The position numbers and the translations under genes are program-made. Of a DNA stretch of 48,374 nt, positions 7,731-16,700 are shown piece by piece. Location of the stretch: NCBI GenBank assembly GCA_903844155.1, contig CAIMSU010000256.1, positions 1 to 48,374 on the forward strand, given 5' to 3'. The notes below the pieces were generated by a model, which had not been told where the DNA came from, did no database searches, and saw only the letters and a list, made by a program, of their open reading frames with translations. How positions within the stretch are numbered: the stretch's first letter is position 1; the number at the start of each line of letters is the position of its first letter. This stretch comes from an uncultured Pseudomonadota bacterium (GTDB lineage Bacteria > Myxococcota_A > UBA796 > SXON01).

Positions 7731-8288
7731 ATGTTCACGCCCGACCCCCGCGCCAGCCAGTCCCGTCGCCGCTTTCTGATCACCTCCGGCTCTGTCCTGA
7801 CCGCGTTCGCCGCGTTCTCCTGCGACCACGTCAGCGCCACACCGACCGGACCCGAGCCAACCCCCGGCGTCGCCGGGGAGCCCGACCCCACCACCGTCGT
7901 CCCGCTGGTGCTGAGCGACGAAGAATGGAAGGCAAAGCTCCCCTCCGATGTGTACGGCGTCCTTCGCCACGCCGACACCGAGCGCCCGTTCACCGGCCGC
8001 TACTGGGACAACCACGCGAAGGGTCGCTATCTCTGCTCGGGTTGCGGCCTCGCCTGCTACGACAGCAAGGACAAGTTTGACTCCGGCACGGGATGGCCCA
8101 GCTTCAGTCGGCCGATCAAGCCGGACCGCGTCGGCGGGCGCGCTGACTCCAGCCTCGGCATGGACCGCGAGGAGGTCGTGTGTTCGCGCTGCCAGGGCCA
8201 TCACGGGCACGTCTTCGACGACGGGCCTGCGCCGACCGGCAAGCGCTACTGCATCAACTCGGCGAGCCTGGTCTTCGTGAAGGCCTGA
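7731..8288 (+). CDS. msrB: Peptide methionine-R-sulfoxide reductase, exported
   Basis: A 185-residue MsrB. The N-terminus has a twin-arginine-type signal (SRRRFLITSG) running into a lipobox-like AAFSC (Cys31), so the enzyme is probably exported and lipid-anchored. The catalytic domain starts near residue 58: zinc-binding CSGC (102-105) and CSRC (151-154), GTGWPSF, GHHGHVF and the active-site motif RYCINSASL with Cys174. It complements MsrA by reducing the R-epimer of methionine sulfoxide. I choose the ATG at 7731 over an upstream ATG because the Tat signal starts there and TATACT is just upstream. It is divergent from the operon carrying msrA. Confidence 0.93.
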   Translation: MFTPDPRASQSRRRFLITSGSVLTAFAAFSCDHVSATPTGPEPTPGVAGEPDPTTVVPLVLSDEEWKAKLPSDVYGVLRHADTERPFTGRYWDNHAKGRYLCSGCGLACYDSKDKFDSGTGWPSFSRPIKPDRVGGRADSSLGMDREEVVCSRCQGHHGHVFDDGPAPTGKRYCINSASLVFVKA

Positions 8289-8345
8289 CGCGGACGGCCG
8301 CGCCGGATCATCGATCGTGCCGCACGCGCCGGATAGATCGAGGCC

Positions 8346-9236
8346 ATGAAAGCTCTCGTCACCGGAGCCGCGGGCTTTTCGGGCCGGCACCTCGTCGCAT
8401 TCCTCCGGTCGCGGGGCGACGACGTCGTCGCTGCGGGGCACGACGCCGAGACCGAGATCGAGCTCACCGAGTCGCGCGAGGTTGAGCGCCTGTGCCGCGA
8501 GGTGCAGCCGGACGTCATCTTCCACCTCGCCGGCACCAGCCACATCAGCGCGATGCGCGCGAACCCCATGGCCGGGCACCTGAACGTGATCAAGCCGGCA
8601 GTGACGTTGCTCGACGCGATGCTCCATGAGGCGAAAAAAGCCCGCCTCATCCTCGTCAGCACCTGTCAGGTGTACGGTCGCCCGCATCGCCTCCCCACGC
8701 CGGAGGACCACCCGCTCGCGCCGGTCGACACCTACGGTTCGGCCAGGGCGGCCGTGGAGCACGTGCTCAAGAGCTACCTGCCGCACGGACTCGACGTCGT
8801 GATCGCGCGGCCGTACAACCAGCTGGGGCCCGGCCTGGACCGGCGGTTTGCCATCCCTGACTGGATCGCACAGCAGGCCGAAGGGCCCGATCCCAGCGGG
8901 GGCATCGTGCGCGTCGGCAACCTGGACGTCCGGCGCGACTACTGCGACGTTCGGGACGTGGTCGCCGGGTACGCGTTGCTCGCGGACCGCGGGGAGCGAG
9001 GGCAGGCGTACAACCTCTGTTCCGGACAGACGGTGTCGATGCGGGCGATGTTCGAACGCGCCTGCCCCGGGGCGACGGCGTCCGTCGACGAGGCCCGGGT
9101 TCGTCGCAACGAACCCGCCATCCAGTGGGGTGACCCGTCCCGCGCCGAGGCCCTTGGATGGGCGCGCCGCCACCCCATCGAGGCGACGACCGACGCGCTC
9201 CGGGCCGCCGCCTCCCCGGGGTCCGATCCGGTATAA
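8346..9236 (+). CDS. NAD-dependent epimerase/dehydratase, GDP-6-deoxymannose reductase-like
   Basis: A 296-residue extended short-chain dehydrogenase. It has the Rossmann motif GAAGFSG (residues 7-13), HLAGTSH, VSTCQVYG, and a C-terminal half (RPYNQLGPG, VRVGNLDVRRDYCDVRDVV, YNLCSGQTVSMR) very like GDP-6-deoxy-D-lyxo-4-hexulose reductase (Rmd), which makes GDP-D-rhamnose for surface polysaccharides. The usual catalytic YxxxK reads Tyr130-G-S-A-Arg134: the lysine is replaced by arginine. That may slow or change the chemistry. GGATAGAT at 8331-8338 precedes the ATG by seven bases. It is followed after 38 bp by a CheW gene on the same strand. No GDP-mannose dehydratase partner is present. Confidence 0.75.
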   Translation: MKALVTGAAGFSGRHLVAFLRSRGDDVVAAGHDAETEIELTESREVERLCREVQPDVIFHLAGTSHISAMRANPMAGHLNVIKPAVTLLDAMLHEAKKARLILVSTCQVYGRPHRLPTPEDHPLAPVDTYGSARAAVEHVLKSYLPHGLDVVIARPYNQLGPGLDRRFAIPDWIAQQAEGPDPSGGIVRVGNLDVRRDYCDVRDVVAGYALLADRGERGQAYNLCSGQTVSMRAMFERACPGATASVDEARVRRNEPAIQWGDPSRAEALGWARRHPIEATTDALRAAASPGSDPV

Positions 9237-9274
9237 GCTCCGTCGGCAGGTCGGCCCCCAGGCTTTGGAGCATC

Positions 9275-9694
9275 GTGAACGTCGCCCAGATCGAGATCGC
9301 CCGTCGCACCATCTGCATCGACCGCAGCGTCTGGCGCGGCGTCCACACGCCCGGGCCGATCTCGCCGGTACCCGGGGCGCCCGACTGGCTGCTCGGGGCC
9401 TGGGGCTACCTCGGGCGCGTGCTGTCCGTGGTGGACCTCGCACGTCTCTCGGGCTGGGGCGCTGTCGCCCGACCAGTCAACGTGCTGCTCCTCGTCGAAT
9501 TGGGTAAGGAGCTCCTCGCTATCGCCGGGGATCGGGACCTCGGTGACGCTCGGATCCCCGCGCCCGACCGGTCCGACGGGCTCTACGATGTAGTCGTGAG
9601 CGACCCACCCTCCACCAACCCCCCGCTCCTCCTCGAGGTCGGCCGGCTGCCGATGGAGTTTGAGACTGCTCTCATGCGAGGACCACGCCGTTGA
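9275..9694 (+). CDS. CheW-like coupling protein
   Basis: A 139-residue single-domain CheW-like protein. CheW links chemoreceptors to the histidine kinase CheA. Visible family features are the strand VNVAQIEIARRTICID at the start, the hallmark PVPGAPDWLLGAWGYLGRVLSVVDLARL (the usual PLPGAP..GL.NLRG.VLPVIDL region) at about residues 30-58, and NVLLLVELGKELLAIAGDRDLG. I choose the GTG at 9275, preceded by TTGGAG; upstream in-frame sequence is the end of the reductase gene. A TATAAG at 9232-9237 is a candidate -10. No chemotaxis partner is nearby. The next gene starts on a TTG that overlaps its stop (TTGA). Confidence 0.75.
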   Translation: MNVAQIEIARRTICIDRSVWRGVHTPGPISPVPGAPDWLLGAWGYLGRVLSVVDLARLSGWGAVARPVNVLLLVELGKELLAIAGDRDLGDARIPAPDRSDGLYDVVVSDPPSTNPPLLLEVGRLPMEFETALMRGPRR

Positions 9695-11763
9695 CCCGCT
9701 TGAACCTTCCGATCCCACGCCTGATCCTCATCGTCCTCGCGCTGGCGTCCGCGCCCGCATTCGCATCAGGCGCACCCGCGCGCACGCCGACCCCCGGCAT
9801 GTCGCCCCAGGCTCAGGTCGTGCTGGGCGGCGCTCGAAGCACCACCCTCGACCTCTGGCGGGCCTTCCCCGGCGGTGACAAGCTCCTCGTGCTGGTCGGG
9901 TTCCCGGACGGCTCCGACGGGCTCTTCCTCGTGGACACCGGCGCGGCGACCTCGGTCATCACCAAGGACCTGGCGACGAAGCTGGAAATCACGCCGCGAC
10001 CCGATGAGGGCGGCTACATCCAGGGGCTCTCGGGTCAGGCGCCGTGGGTCCGAGGCACCCTGCCCGAGTTCAAGCTCGGCGACTTCACGATCCGCGGTCT
10101 CGACGTCGCCATCGGCCTGCCCGGCCTGCCCGAGACGATCGGCCCGCTCCCGCTCTCCGGCATCCTCGGCAACAACGTCTGGTCCAACTTCGTGATGACG
10201 GTCGACTACCCGGCCGATCTGCTCACCCTCTCCCTGGACGGTCACGCCCCGAAGGGTGCGCCGGCGATGGACTGGTCGCAGAACAGCGCGCGGACGACGC
10301 TGAAGCTGCGCACGGAAGGGACATCCCCGGCGGGAAAGCCGGTTCACACGACGGCTGACGTGGACCTGGACGTGGACACCGGCGCCGACGGCCTCATCAT
10401 CATCGGGCCGACGGGGGAGCCGTTCCGCGGCTACTCGACGGTCGGGGAGGAGCCCGTCGCGGGCCTCGGCGCCGATCTGGACAAGATCCCCGACGAGAAG
10501 CTGCTGACCGTCACGCACCGCATCCCGGTGCAGCGCCTCACCATCGGCGGCAAGACGCTGGACATCAACGCCTCTGCGCGCTGGCTCTGCGCCGACGGGC
10601 CCTGCGACCAGCACCCGGGCCTCACCGGGCTGGCCGGCTTCGACGTCCTCCGCACGCACCGCGTCGTGTTCGACTACCCCCACAACCGGTTCTGGATGGG
10701 CAAGTCGCTTGGCCCGCCGCGCCATTTCGACGCCATCGCCGAAGGCCTCAAGCGCGAGCAGACCCTGCACCCCAACGATCCCGACCGCGCCAGCATCCTC
10801 GCCGATCTGCAGTGGGCGACCGGCCAGCCGGACGCCGCGCTCAAGACCCTGACCGACGCGCTCGTCAAGAAGCCGAAGGATCCGAAGCTCACGGTCATGC
10901 TGTCCAAGGCCAAAGCGATCCAGGGTGACTTTGCGGGGGCGATCGCGACCCTCGCGACGCTGGAGCCGGCGGATCTGGAGGATCAGGACGCCTGGGTCGG
11001 GTACATCGACGAGCTCGTGCTGGACGGGCAGATCGACAAGGCGCTGGACCTCGCGAAGCACGCCAGCGAGACGGCCCCGCCGGTCCCCGACCACACCGAG
11101 GACTACCTCGTCGCCCTCTCCGACGCGCAGCTCGCAGCCGGGAGGGTGGACGAGGCGGCCGCCAGCATCGCAGCCGCAAACCAGGCTTCTCCGCGGGGAG
11201 GCTCCGCGCACCTCATCCGCCTCGCGCGAATCGCCGCGACGGCGAAGGACCGCTACGGCGTCATCGTCGCCATGCGTGACCTGCTGCGCATCATCCCGTT
11301 GCAGGGACTGCCGATCTGGCTGTATGCGCTGAGCGCGCAGGGTGACGACGTCGCCACCTTCCAGGTCGACGTCTCAGCCGCGATGAAGCGGCTCCATCCG
11401 GATCAAGTGCCCTTTGACTTTCTCGGCGCCGGCTACATGGCCGTCGGCGACACTGATCACGGCAAGGCCGCCCTGAAGTCCGGCTACGACCGCGATTGCA
11501 AGGATCTCGTCGGGCCCGACCGCGACAACTGCGACGCGTGGTACTGGGCACTCGGAAAAGACCGGTTGGACGAGGCGGAGGCGAAGAGCCAGGCGGCGAT
11601 GAAGGCGATGCCCGGGAACTCGGCGTACGTGGACACCGGAGCGGTCGTCGCGCTCGCGCGGGGGGATCTGGCGACGGCGAAGCAGCGGGCGTTGCTGGCG
11701 GCGAAGCTCAATCCGGCCGACCCCTACCTGTTGTGGCAGGTGAGCAGGCTCTCCGCGATGTAG
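9691..11763 (+). CDS. Exported double-retropepsin and TPR protein
   Basis: A 690-residue protein with a signal peptide (LILIVLALASAPAFASG). Two retropepsin-like aspartic protease domains follow in one chain. Domain 1 has the catalytic-type FLVDTGAATSVI (Asp82) and the distal LSGILGNNVW. Domain 2 has DLDVDTGADGLIII (Asp229) and LAGFDVLRTHRVVFDYPHNRFWM. From about residue 345 to the end, TPR-like helical repeats dominate (for example ASILADLQWATGQPDAALKTLTDAL). Retropepsins normally work as homodimers with one Asp each, so two domains in one polypeptide could form an intramolecular pair. The TTG start overlaps the cheW stop by four bases. It probably acts in the periplasm; substrate unknown. 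Confidence 0.75.
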   Translation: MTRLNLPIPRLILIVLALASAPAFASGAPARTPTPGMSPQAQVVLGGARSTTLDLWRAFPGGDKLLVLVGFPDGSDGLFLVDTGAATSVITKDLATKLEITPRPDEGGYIQGLSGQAPWVRGTLPEFKLGDFTIRGLDVAIGLPGLPETIGPLPLSGILGNNVWSNFVMTVDYPADLLTLSLDGHAPKGAPAMDWSQNSARTTLKLRTEGTSPAGKPVHTTADVDLDVDTGADGLIIIGPTGEPFRGYSTVGEEPVAGLGADLDKIPDEKLLTVTHRIPVQRLTIGGKTLDINASARWLCADGPCDQHPGLTGLAGFDVLRTHRVVFDYPHNRFWMGKSLGPPRHFDAIAEGLKREQTLHPNDPDRASILADLQWATGQPDAALKTLTDALVKKPKDPKLTVMLSKAKAIQGDFAGAIATLATLEPADLEDQDAWVGYIDELVLDGQIDKALDLAKHASETAPPVPDHTEDYLVALSDAQLAAGRVDEAAASIAAANQASPRGGSAHLIRLARIAATAKDRYGVIVAMRDLLRIIPLQGLPIWLYALSAQGDDVATFQVDVSAAMKRLHPDQVPFDFLGAGYMAVGDTDHGKAALKSGYDRDCKDLVGPDRDNCDAWYWALGKDRLDEAEAKSQAAMKAMPGNSAYVDTGAVVALARGDLATAKQRALLAAKLNPADPYLLWQVSRLSAM

Positions 11764-11772
11764 CGAGGACGC

Positions 11773-13686
11773 CTACGGACAGACCCCAAGCGCCGAGACC
11801 GCGTCGTTGTTCGTCTCGTCACACTCGTCCAGATCGCGGCTGGCATCGATGACCGCGCGCCAACCGGCATGCGGGAGGTCCGCGTTTGCGACGTCCACCT
11901 CAACGCCGGCCAGCGCCTGCCCGGCCGGGATCGCATCCACCGCCCACTCGGCGACAAGCCGCTCGGCAGTCTCATCCTCGGCGTACAGACGCACGCGCAC
12001 GCCCGCAGGCGCGTCGACGGTCCCGTGGTTGGCGACCTGCAGTACGACCGCGCCACCGCTCGTCGCACAATCCGCCGTACACGCCGACGTGATGGTGACG
12101 GCGAGGTCGGTCGCGGCCGGCACGCCAGCCACCTGCCCCCGGAACACGCTTCGACCGTCCAGCGTCGGCTGTGCGAGCGCAGGCACCCGCCCGGCGGCCG
12201 TCACCCCCGTCCCCGCCCACCCTGGCGTGTTCCAGTGGTTCGGGGCCGCGGACCAGCCATCTCCGTCGTTCGTCAGGGCGGTCAGCGCGGGTGCCCCCGA
12301 CGTTCCTGTCCCGACGATGAGGATGTCCGCGTGACCGTCGCCGTCCAGGTCCGCGACCACGGGGGACGCTGTCCAGAAGCCGATCCCTGGCTGTGCGAGC
12401 GTGTAACGGACAGCCCCCGTCGCCCCATCGAGGATGGAGAATCCGGACCGGTCGGAGATGAGCACCTCGGGCAGACCGTCGCCGTCCACATCGAAGACGG
12501 AGCACCCCAACAAGCTGTTCTGCTGGCCATCGATCGGCAGCTCCCACAGCAGCGAGCCGTCCAGCGTCAGCGCGTGGACTGCGCTGTCGTAGGCGGCGAC
12601 GACCTCGGTCTTGCCGTCGCCATCCAGATCGGCCGCGCACGGCGGTCCGGGGAACGTCTCCAGATCCGCCGCGTTGCCGACCACGGTGCCGTCGCCGTCC
12701 ACCACGTTGTACGCGCCGCCGACCCACGCGATCTCGGGTGCGGGGTCCTTGTCGGCTTGCACGGGCACCGGCCACGCGAAAGACGGCCAGTCGGCGGTGT
12801 AGTTCGCGAGCTGCACCCCGTCGGCGTCAAAATCACGCAGGCCGTGGACGAGCTCGGTCGGAGCAGCGCCGTCCACGTCGACCGGCAGGGCGACGGGCGA
12901 CATCTGCGGGATCGACCCGGTGAGCACGGCACGGAGGGCACCGGTCCTGCCGTCCAGGACGACGCGGCTGTGCATCACCTCGGGGAAGCCGTCGCCGTCG
13001 AGATCCGCGATCGAGAGCGCCTCAAAGCCGTCCTCGTCGATCGGGGCGCTGCGCCAGACCACCGTACCGTCCCCGTCGAACGCGATGACCTCGGCGGCGG
13101 CGCCATCGTAGGTCACCACGTTGGGGGAACCGTCGCCATCGACGTCGGCAATGATGGTCTCCGCGTAGCAACCGACCGCGTCCCAGCTCCACTCCAGCGC
13201 ACCGGTCGCGCCGTCGAGCACGGCCAGGCGCCCATCGTTACCGCAGGTCCAGCTCTCACGCCCGGAGGTGTGGGTGTTGTAGGCGAAGGTCACGGCGATG
13301 TCCGGCCGGTCCGACCCGTCGATGACGCCGTCGCCGTTGTCATCGTTGAGCTGGCCGACGGCGGGGGGCGCAAAGACGGCGTCCCAGGTTGCGAATGCAG
13401 GGTGCTCGGCGAGGCTCCAGAGCGTGCGCGCCTGCCAGGGGTCAGCCGCCGGGGTGACGGAGGCGACGCAGGCTGCGTTGACGTCCACGGGCCCGGCGGG
13501 CGGCAGCTCCGGGGCCGGGCAGGAGGCTGCTGAGTCGACGGTGACACTGTCGCCGGTGTCGGCCGGGGCGACGCTGTCGGTCGCAGCGCTCGTGTCCACG
13601 ACGCCGGTGTCGAACGGCGCGGGTGAGGTCCCGGGAGCCTTGGTCGAGCCCGGGGCGCAGGCGACGACGGCGAGGACGAGCAGCAT
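11773..13686 (-). CDS. FG-GAP/VCBS propeller lipoprotein with C-terminal CARDB-like domain
   Basis: A 637-residue lipoprotein. The start at 13686 is chosen because the lipoprotein signal MLLVLAVVACAPG begins there. A Thr/Ser/Asp-rich tether (FDTGVVDTSAATDSVAPADTGD) is followed by a propeller with repeated DVDGDG and DLDGDG loops, such as IADLDGDGFPEVMHSRVVLDG and FDVDGDGLPEVLISD, spanning about residues 90-500. The last 130 residues resemble a CARDB/Ig-like domain ending in DECDETNNDAVSALGVCP, the usual ECDETNN motif. It is likely a surface-exposed structural or binding protein. It ends 10 bp from the end of the convergent retropepsin gene and is divergent from the amidohydrolase gene. Confidence 0.8.
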   Translation of the reverse strand: MLLVLAVVACAPGSTKAPGTSPAPFDTGVVDTSAATDSVAPADTGDSVTVDSAASCPAPELPPAGPVDVNAACVASVTPAADPWQARTLWSLAEHPAFATWDAVFAPPAVGQLNDDNGDGVIDGSDRPDIAVTFAYNTHTSGRESWTCGNDGRLAVLDGATGALEWSWDAVGCYAETIIADVDGDGSPNVVTYDGAAAEVIAFDGDGTVVWRSAPIDEDGFEALSIADLDGDGFPEVMHSRVVLDGRTGALRAVLTGSIPQMSPVALPVDVDGAAPTELVHGLRDFDADGVQLANYTADWPSFAWPVPVQADKDPAPEIAWVGGAYNVVDGDGTVVGNAADLETFPGPPCAADLDGDGKTEVVAAYDSAVHALTLDGSLLWELPIDGQQNSLLGCSVFDVDGDGLPEVLISDRSGFSILDGATGAVRYTLAQPGIGFWTASPVVADLDGDGHADILIVGTGTSGAPALTALTNDGDGWSAAPNHWNTPGWAGTGVTAAGRVPALAQPTLDGRSVFRGQVAGVPAATDLAVTITSACTADCATSGGAVVLQVANHGTVDAPAGVRVRLYAEDETAERLVAEWAVDAIPAGQALAGVEVDVANADLPHAGWRAVIDASRDLDECDETNNDAVSALGVCP

Positions 13687-13764
13687 GGGTCTCCGGGGTC
13701 TGCCCCATGGTACCGCGATCCGCGCCCCGTCGCTGCCGGATGGCCCGGCGCTGCCTCGTTCTGG

Positions 13765-13770
13765 TACACT
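13765..13770 (+). promoter_or_regulatory. -10-like hexamer of amidohydrolase gene
   Basis: TGGTACACT at 13762-13770 contains a TG-extended -10 hexamer (TACACT) eight bases before the ATG at 13779. There is no ribosome-binding site between them, so a leaderless or very short-leader mRNA is likely. Confidence 0.45.
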
Positions 13771-13778
13771 CCGCCCCC

Positions 13779-16700
13779 ATGAAAACCCGCACGCTCCTCG
13801 CCCTGCTCGCGCTCTCCACCGTCGGCCTCCTCGTCGCCTCACGCCTCGCGCTCTCGGACGCCGACGCGCACGAGCCCGGCCGCTTCGCCGTCCCCGACGG
13901 TGGCGCCGGTGCCCCCGCGCCCATCGCCCCGCCTACCGACTGGGACGTCAACGCGCCCCACGGCCCGGGCGCTGATGTCGACTTTACCGTCAGCGAAGGG
14001 ACCTGGATGGGCCTCGACGTCTCGCCCGATGGCTCGAAGATCGTGTTCGATCTCCTCGGCGACCTCTACACGATCCCGGTGGCGGCGGGTTCGGGACCGG
14101 CGACCGCCACCCGCCTCATCGGCGGTGTTTCCTGGGAGACCGACGCGCACTACTCGCCCGACGGCAAGCAGATCCTCTACACCTCGGACGCCGGCGGGAA
14201 CGAGAACTTGTGGACGATGAACGCCGATGGCACGGGCCCGAAGCCGGTGACCAAGGAGGAGGGCGACCGGTGGAGCGACGGGGTCTGGGTGACGCCCTCG
14301 GCCGCGGGGAGCTCGGGAGAAGGCTGGTTTGTCGGACGGAAGCGCAGCATCGACACGCGCTCGATCGGGGTGCAAGAGCTGTGGCTGATGAACGTGAACG
14401 GCGGCGGCGGGACGAAGCTGACGACGCTGGACGCCGACCCGCATGCAGGAGAGTCGGCGTTTGACGCCGATGGTCACACGCTCTGGTTCTCCACGCGCGA
14501 CAAGCGTTTTGAGTACAACGAGAACGTGCACCAGAGCATGTGGGAGCTCGCCACGCTGGACATGAAGACGGGCGAGCGGACGACCGTCACGAACCTGAAC
14601 GGCAGTGCGGTCCGGCCAACGCCGAATCCCGTCGCCGGCGGGCCGATGGCGTTCATCACGCGCGACCGGCTCAAGACCGTGCTGATGCTTCGCTACGCGG
14701 ATGGCCACCTCGAATCCTTGGCGGACGACCTCGATCCCGACGCCATGGAGGCGTTTGAACTGCGGAGCGCCTACCCGCGGATGGATTGGAGCCCGGACGG
14801 GAAGACGCTGTACTTCTGGGAGAAGGGCCACATCAACGCGATCGACGTGGCGACGAAGGCCCGCCGCACCCTCGATTTTTCGGCCGAGGTCAAGACCCAC
14901 ATCACCCAGGCCGTGCGCCCGCTGCGCCGCCTGCCGGACGACGTGCAGGACGCGCGCGTGGTGCGTTGGGCCGCGAAGATTCCCGGGATGGGAGTGGTTT
15001 CCAGCGCGATGGGCACGCTGTGGTCGGTCGCGGAGAGCACCGGGGCAGCGACGGCGTTGACGCCTTCGGACACCTACGCCTACTTCCCGCAGGCGAGCGC
15101 GGACGGGAAGTCGCTGGCGTATGTGACCTGGGACGACAGGAAGCAGGGCCAGGTCTGGACGCGGCCGACCGGCGCCGGGTTTACCAAGTCGAAACCACGG
15201 CAAGTCACGCTCACCGCCGCCGACTATGAAGCGCCGGCCATCTCGCCCGACGGAAAATCCATCCTCTACCTGCGCGGCACGAACACGCAGGACGGGCGGG
15301 AGTTGGGCGGGGAGCCCTCCATGGATCTCATGGTCGCCACGCTCGACCCGAAGGGCGTGCCGGCTGACGGAACGCGGCTCACAACGGTGCCTTATCGCGG
15401 GTCGGGCGGTCCGAGCGCGCGTCCGCAGTGGTCGCCCGACGGCCAGCGGATCTATTGGCTGGAGGACGTGGCCCCCAGCGGGCGCAAACCCGAGACCGCG
15501 GCGCTCGTCTCCGTGAACCGGCTTGGGACCGACAAGCTCACCCACCTCATCTTTCCGGACGGCGCCATCGAGGCCCGCCTCTCCCCCGACTTCGGCACGA
15601 TCGTGGCCAAGATCGGCTGGGACGCGGTGGTCGCGCCGATGCCCCCGGTCTCCCACGGCACCCTCGCACCGCCAGGCTTTGCGGATCTCCCGCAGCGGAA
15701 GCTGACAAACACGGGGGCGACGTGGCTCGACTGGGCCGACAACCACACCGTCACGTGGACGACCGGCTCAGAGTTCTACGAGCTCGACACCCACCAGAAG
15801 GACCTCTACAGCCCCCCGGGCGACGACAAAAAGGCCGCGCCGACGCCCACTCCCGCCGCCGCGCCAGCTGATGCTGCGAGCCCCTGGGCCACCGCGCCGG
15901 CCTCGTCCGCAACTGAGGCGCCCAAGTCTGACGCGCCCAAGCCGGATCCCCTCCCCGCGCACACCGCGATGGGCATGCACATCCCCGTGACCGGCGACTT
16001 CGGCACCCACACCTTCGCGTTCACCCACGCCCACATCCTCCCGATGGACGGCCCCGAGATCGCCGACGGCACCGTCGTCGTGACCAACCGGCGCATCACC
16101 GCCGTCGGGGCAGACGCTGCGATCCCCGCCGGCGCGCAGGTCATCGATCTGCACGGCAAGGCCCTGCTCCCCGGCCTCGTCGACGTGCACGCGCACCTGC
16201 ACTACGCGAGCGGCGACATCCACCCGAACCAGGAGTGGCGCCATCTGGTGAACCTCGCGTATGGCGTGACCACGGTGTTTGATCCAAGTGCGGCGAACGA
16301 CCTTGTGTTTGGCCAGGCGGAGGAGATCCAGTCCGGGCGCATGGACGGGCCGCGCGTACTCTCGACCGGCAACATCCTCTACGGCGCGCTCGACAACCAG
16401 TCGCTGCACGCCAAAAGCTATGAGGACGCCGAGAACGCCGTGAAGAAGCAGCAGCTCGTGGGCGCCTGGGGCGTCAAGTCGTATCAGCAGAGCCACCGCA
16501 GCCATCGCCAGTGGATCGTGGAGGCCTGCCGCAAACTTGGGATGCTCGACGTGCCGGAGGGCGGCGGCGACATCTGGCAGAACTTGAGCATGATCCTCGA
16601 TGGGCACTCATCCATCGAGCACGCTTTGCCCGTCGCGCCGATGTACGACGACGTCACCCAGCTCTGGAAGCGGAGCGACACGACCTGGACACCGACGCTG

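Noticed and set aside
7620-9443. Minus-strand frame of 607 codons over msrB, the reductase and cheW
   Set aside because: Covers three recognisable plus-strand genes and has no known domain.
13839-15746. Minus-strand frame of 635 codons opposite the amidohydrolase
   Set aside because: Arg-rich shadow; the plus-strand protein shows clear domains throughout.
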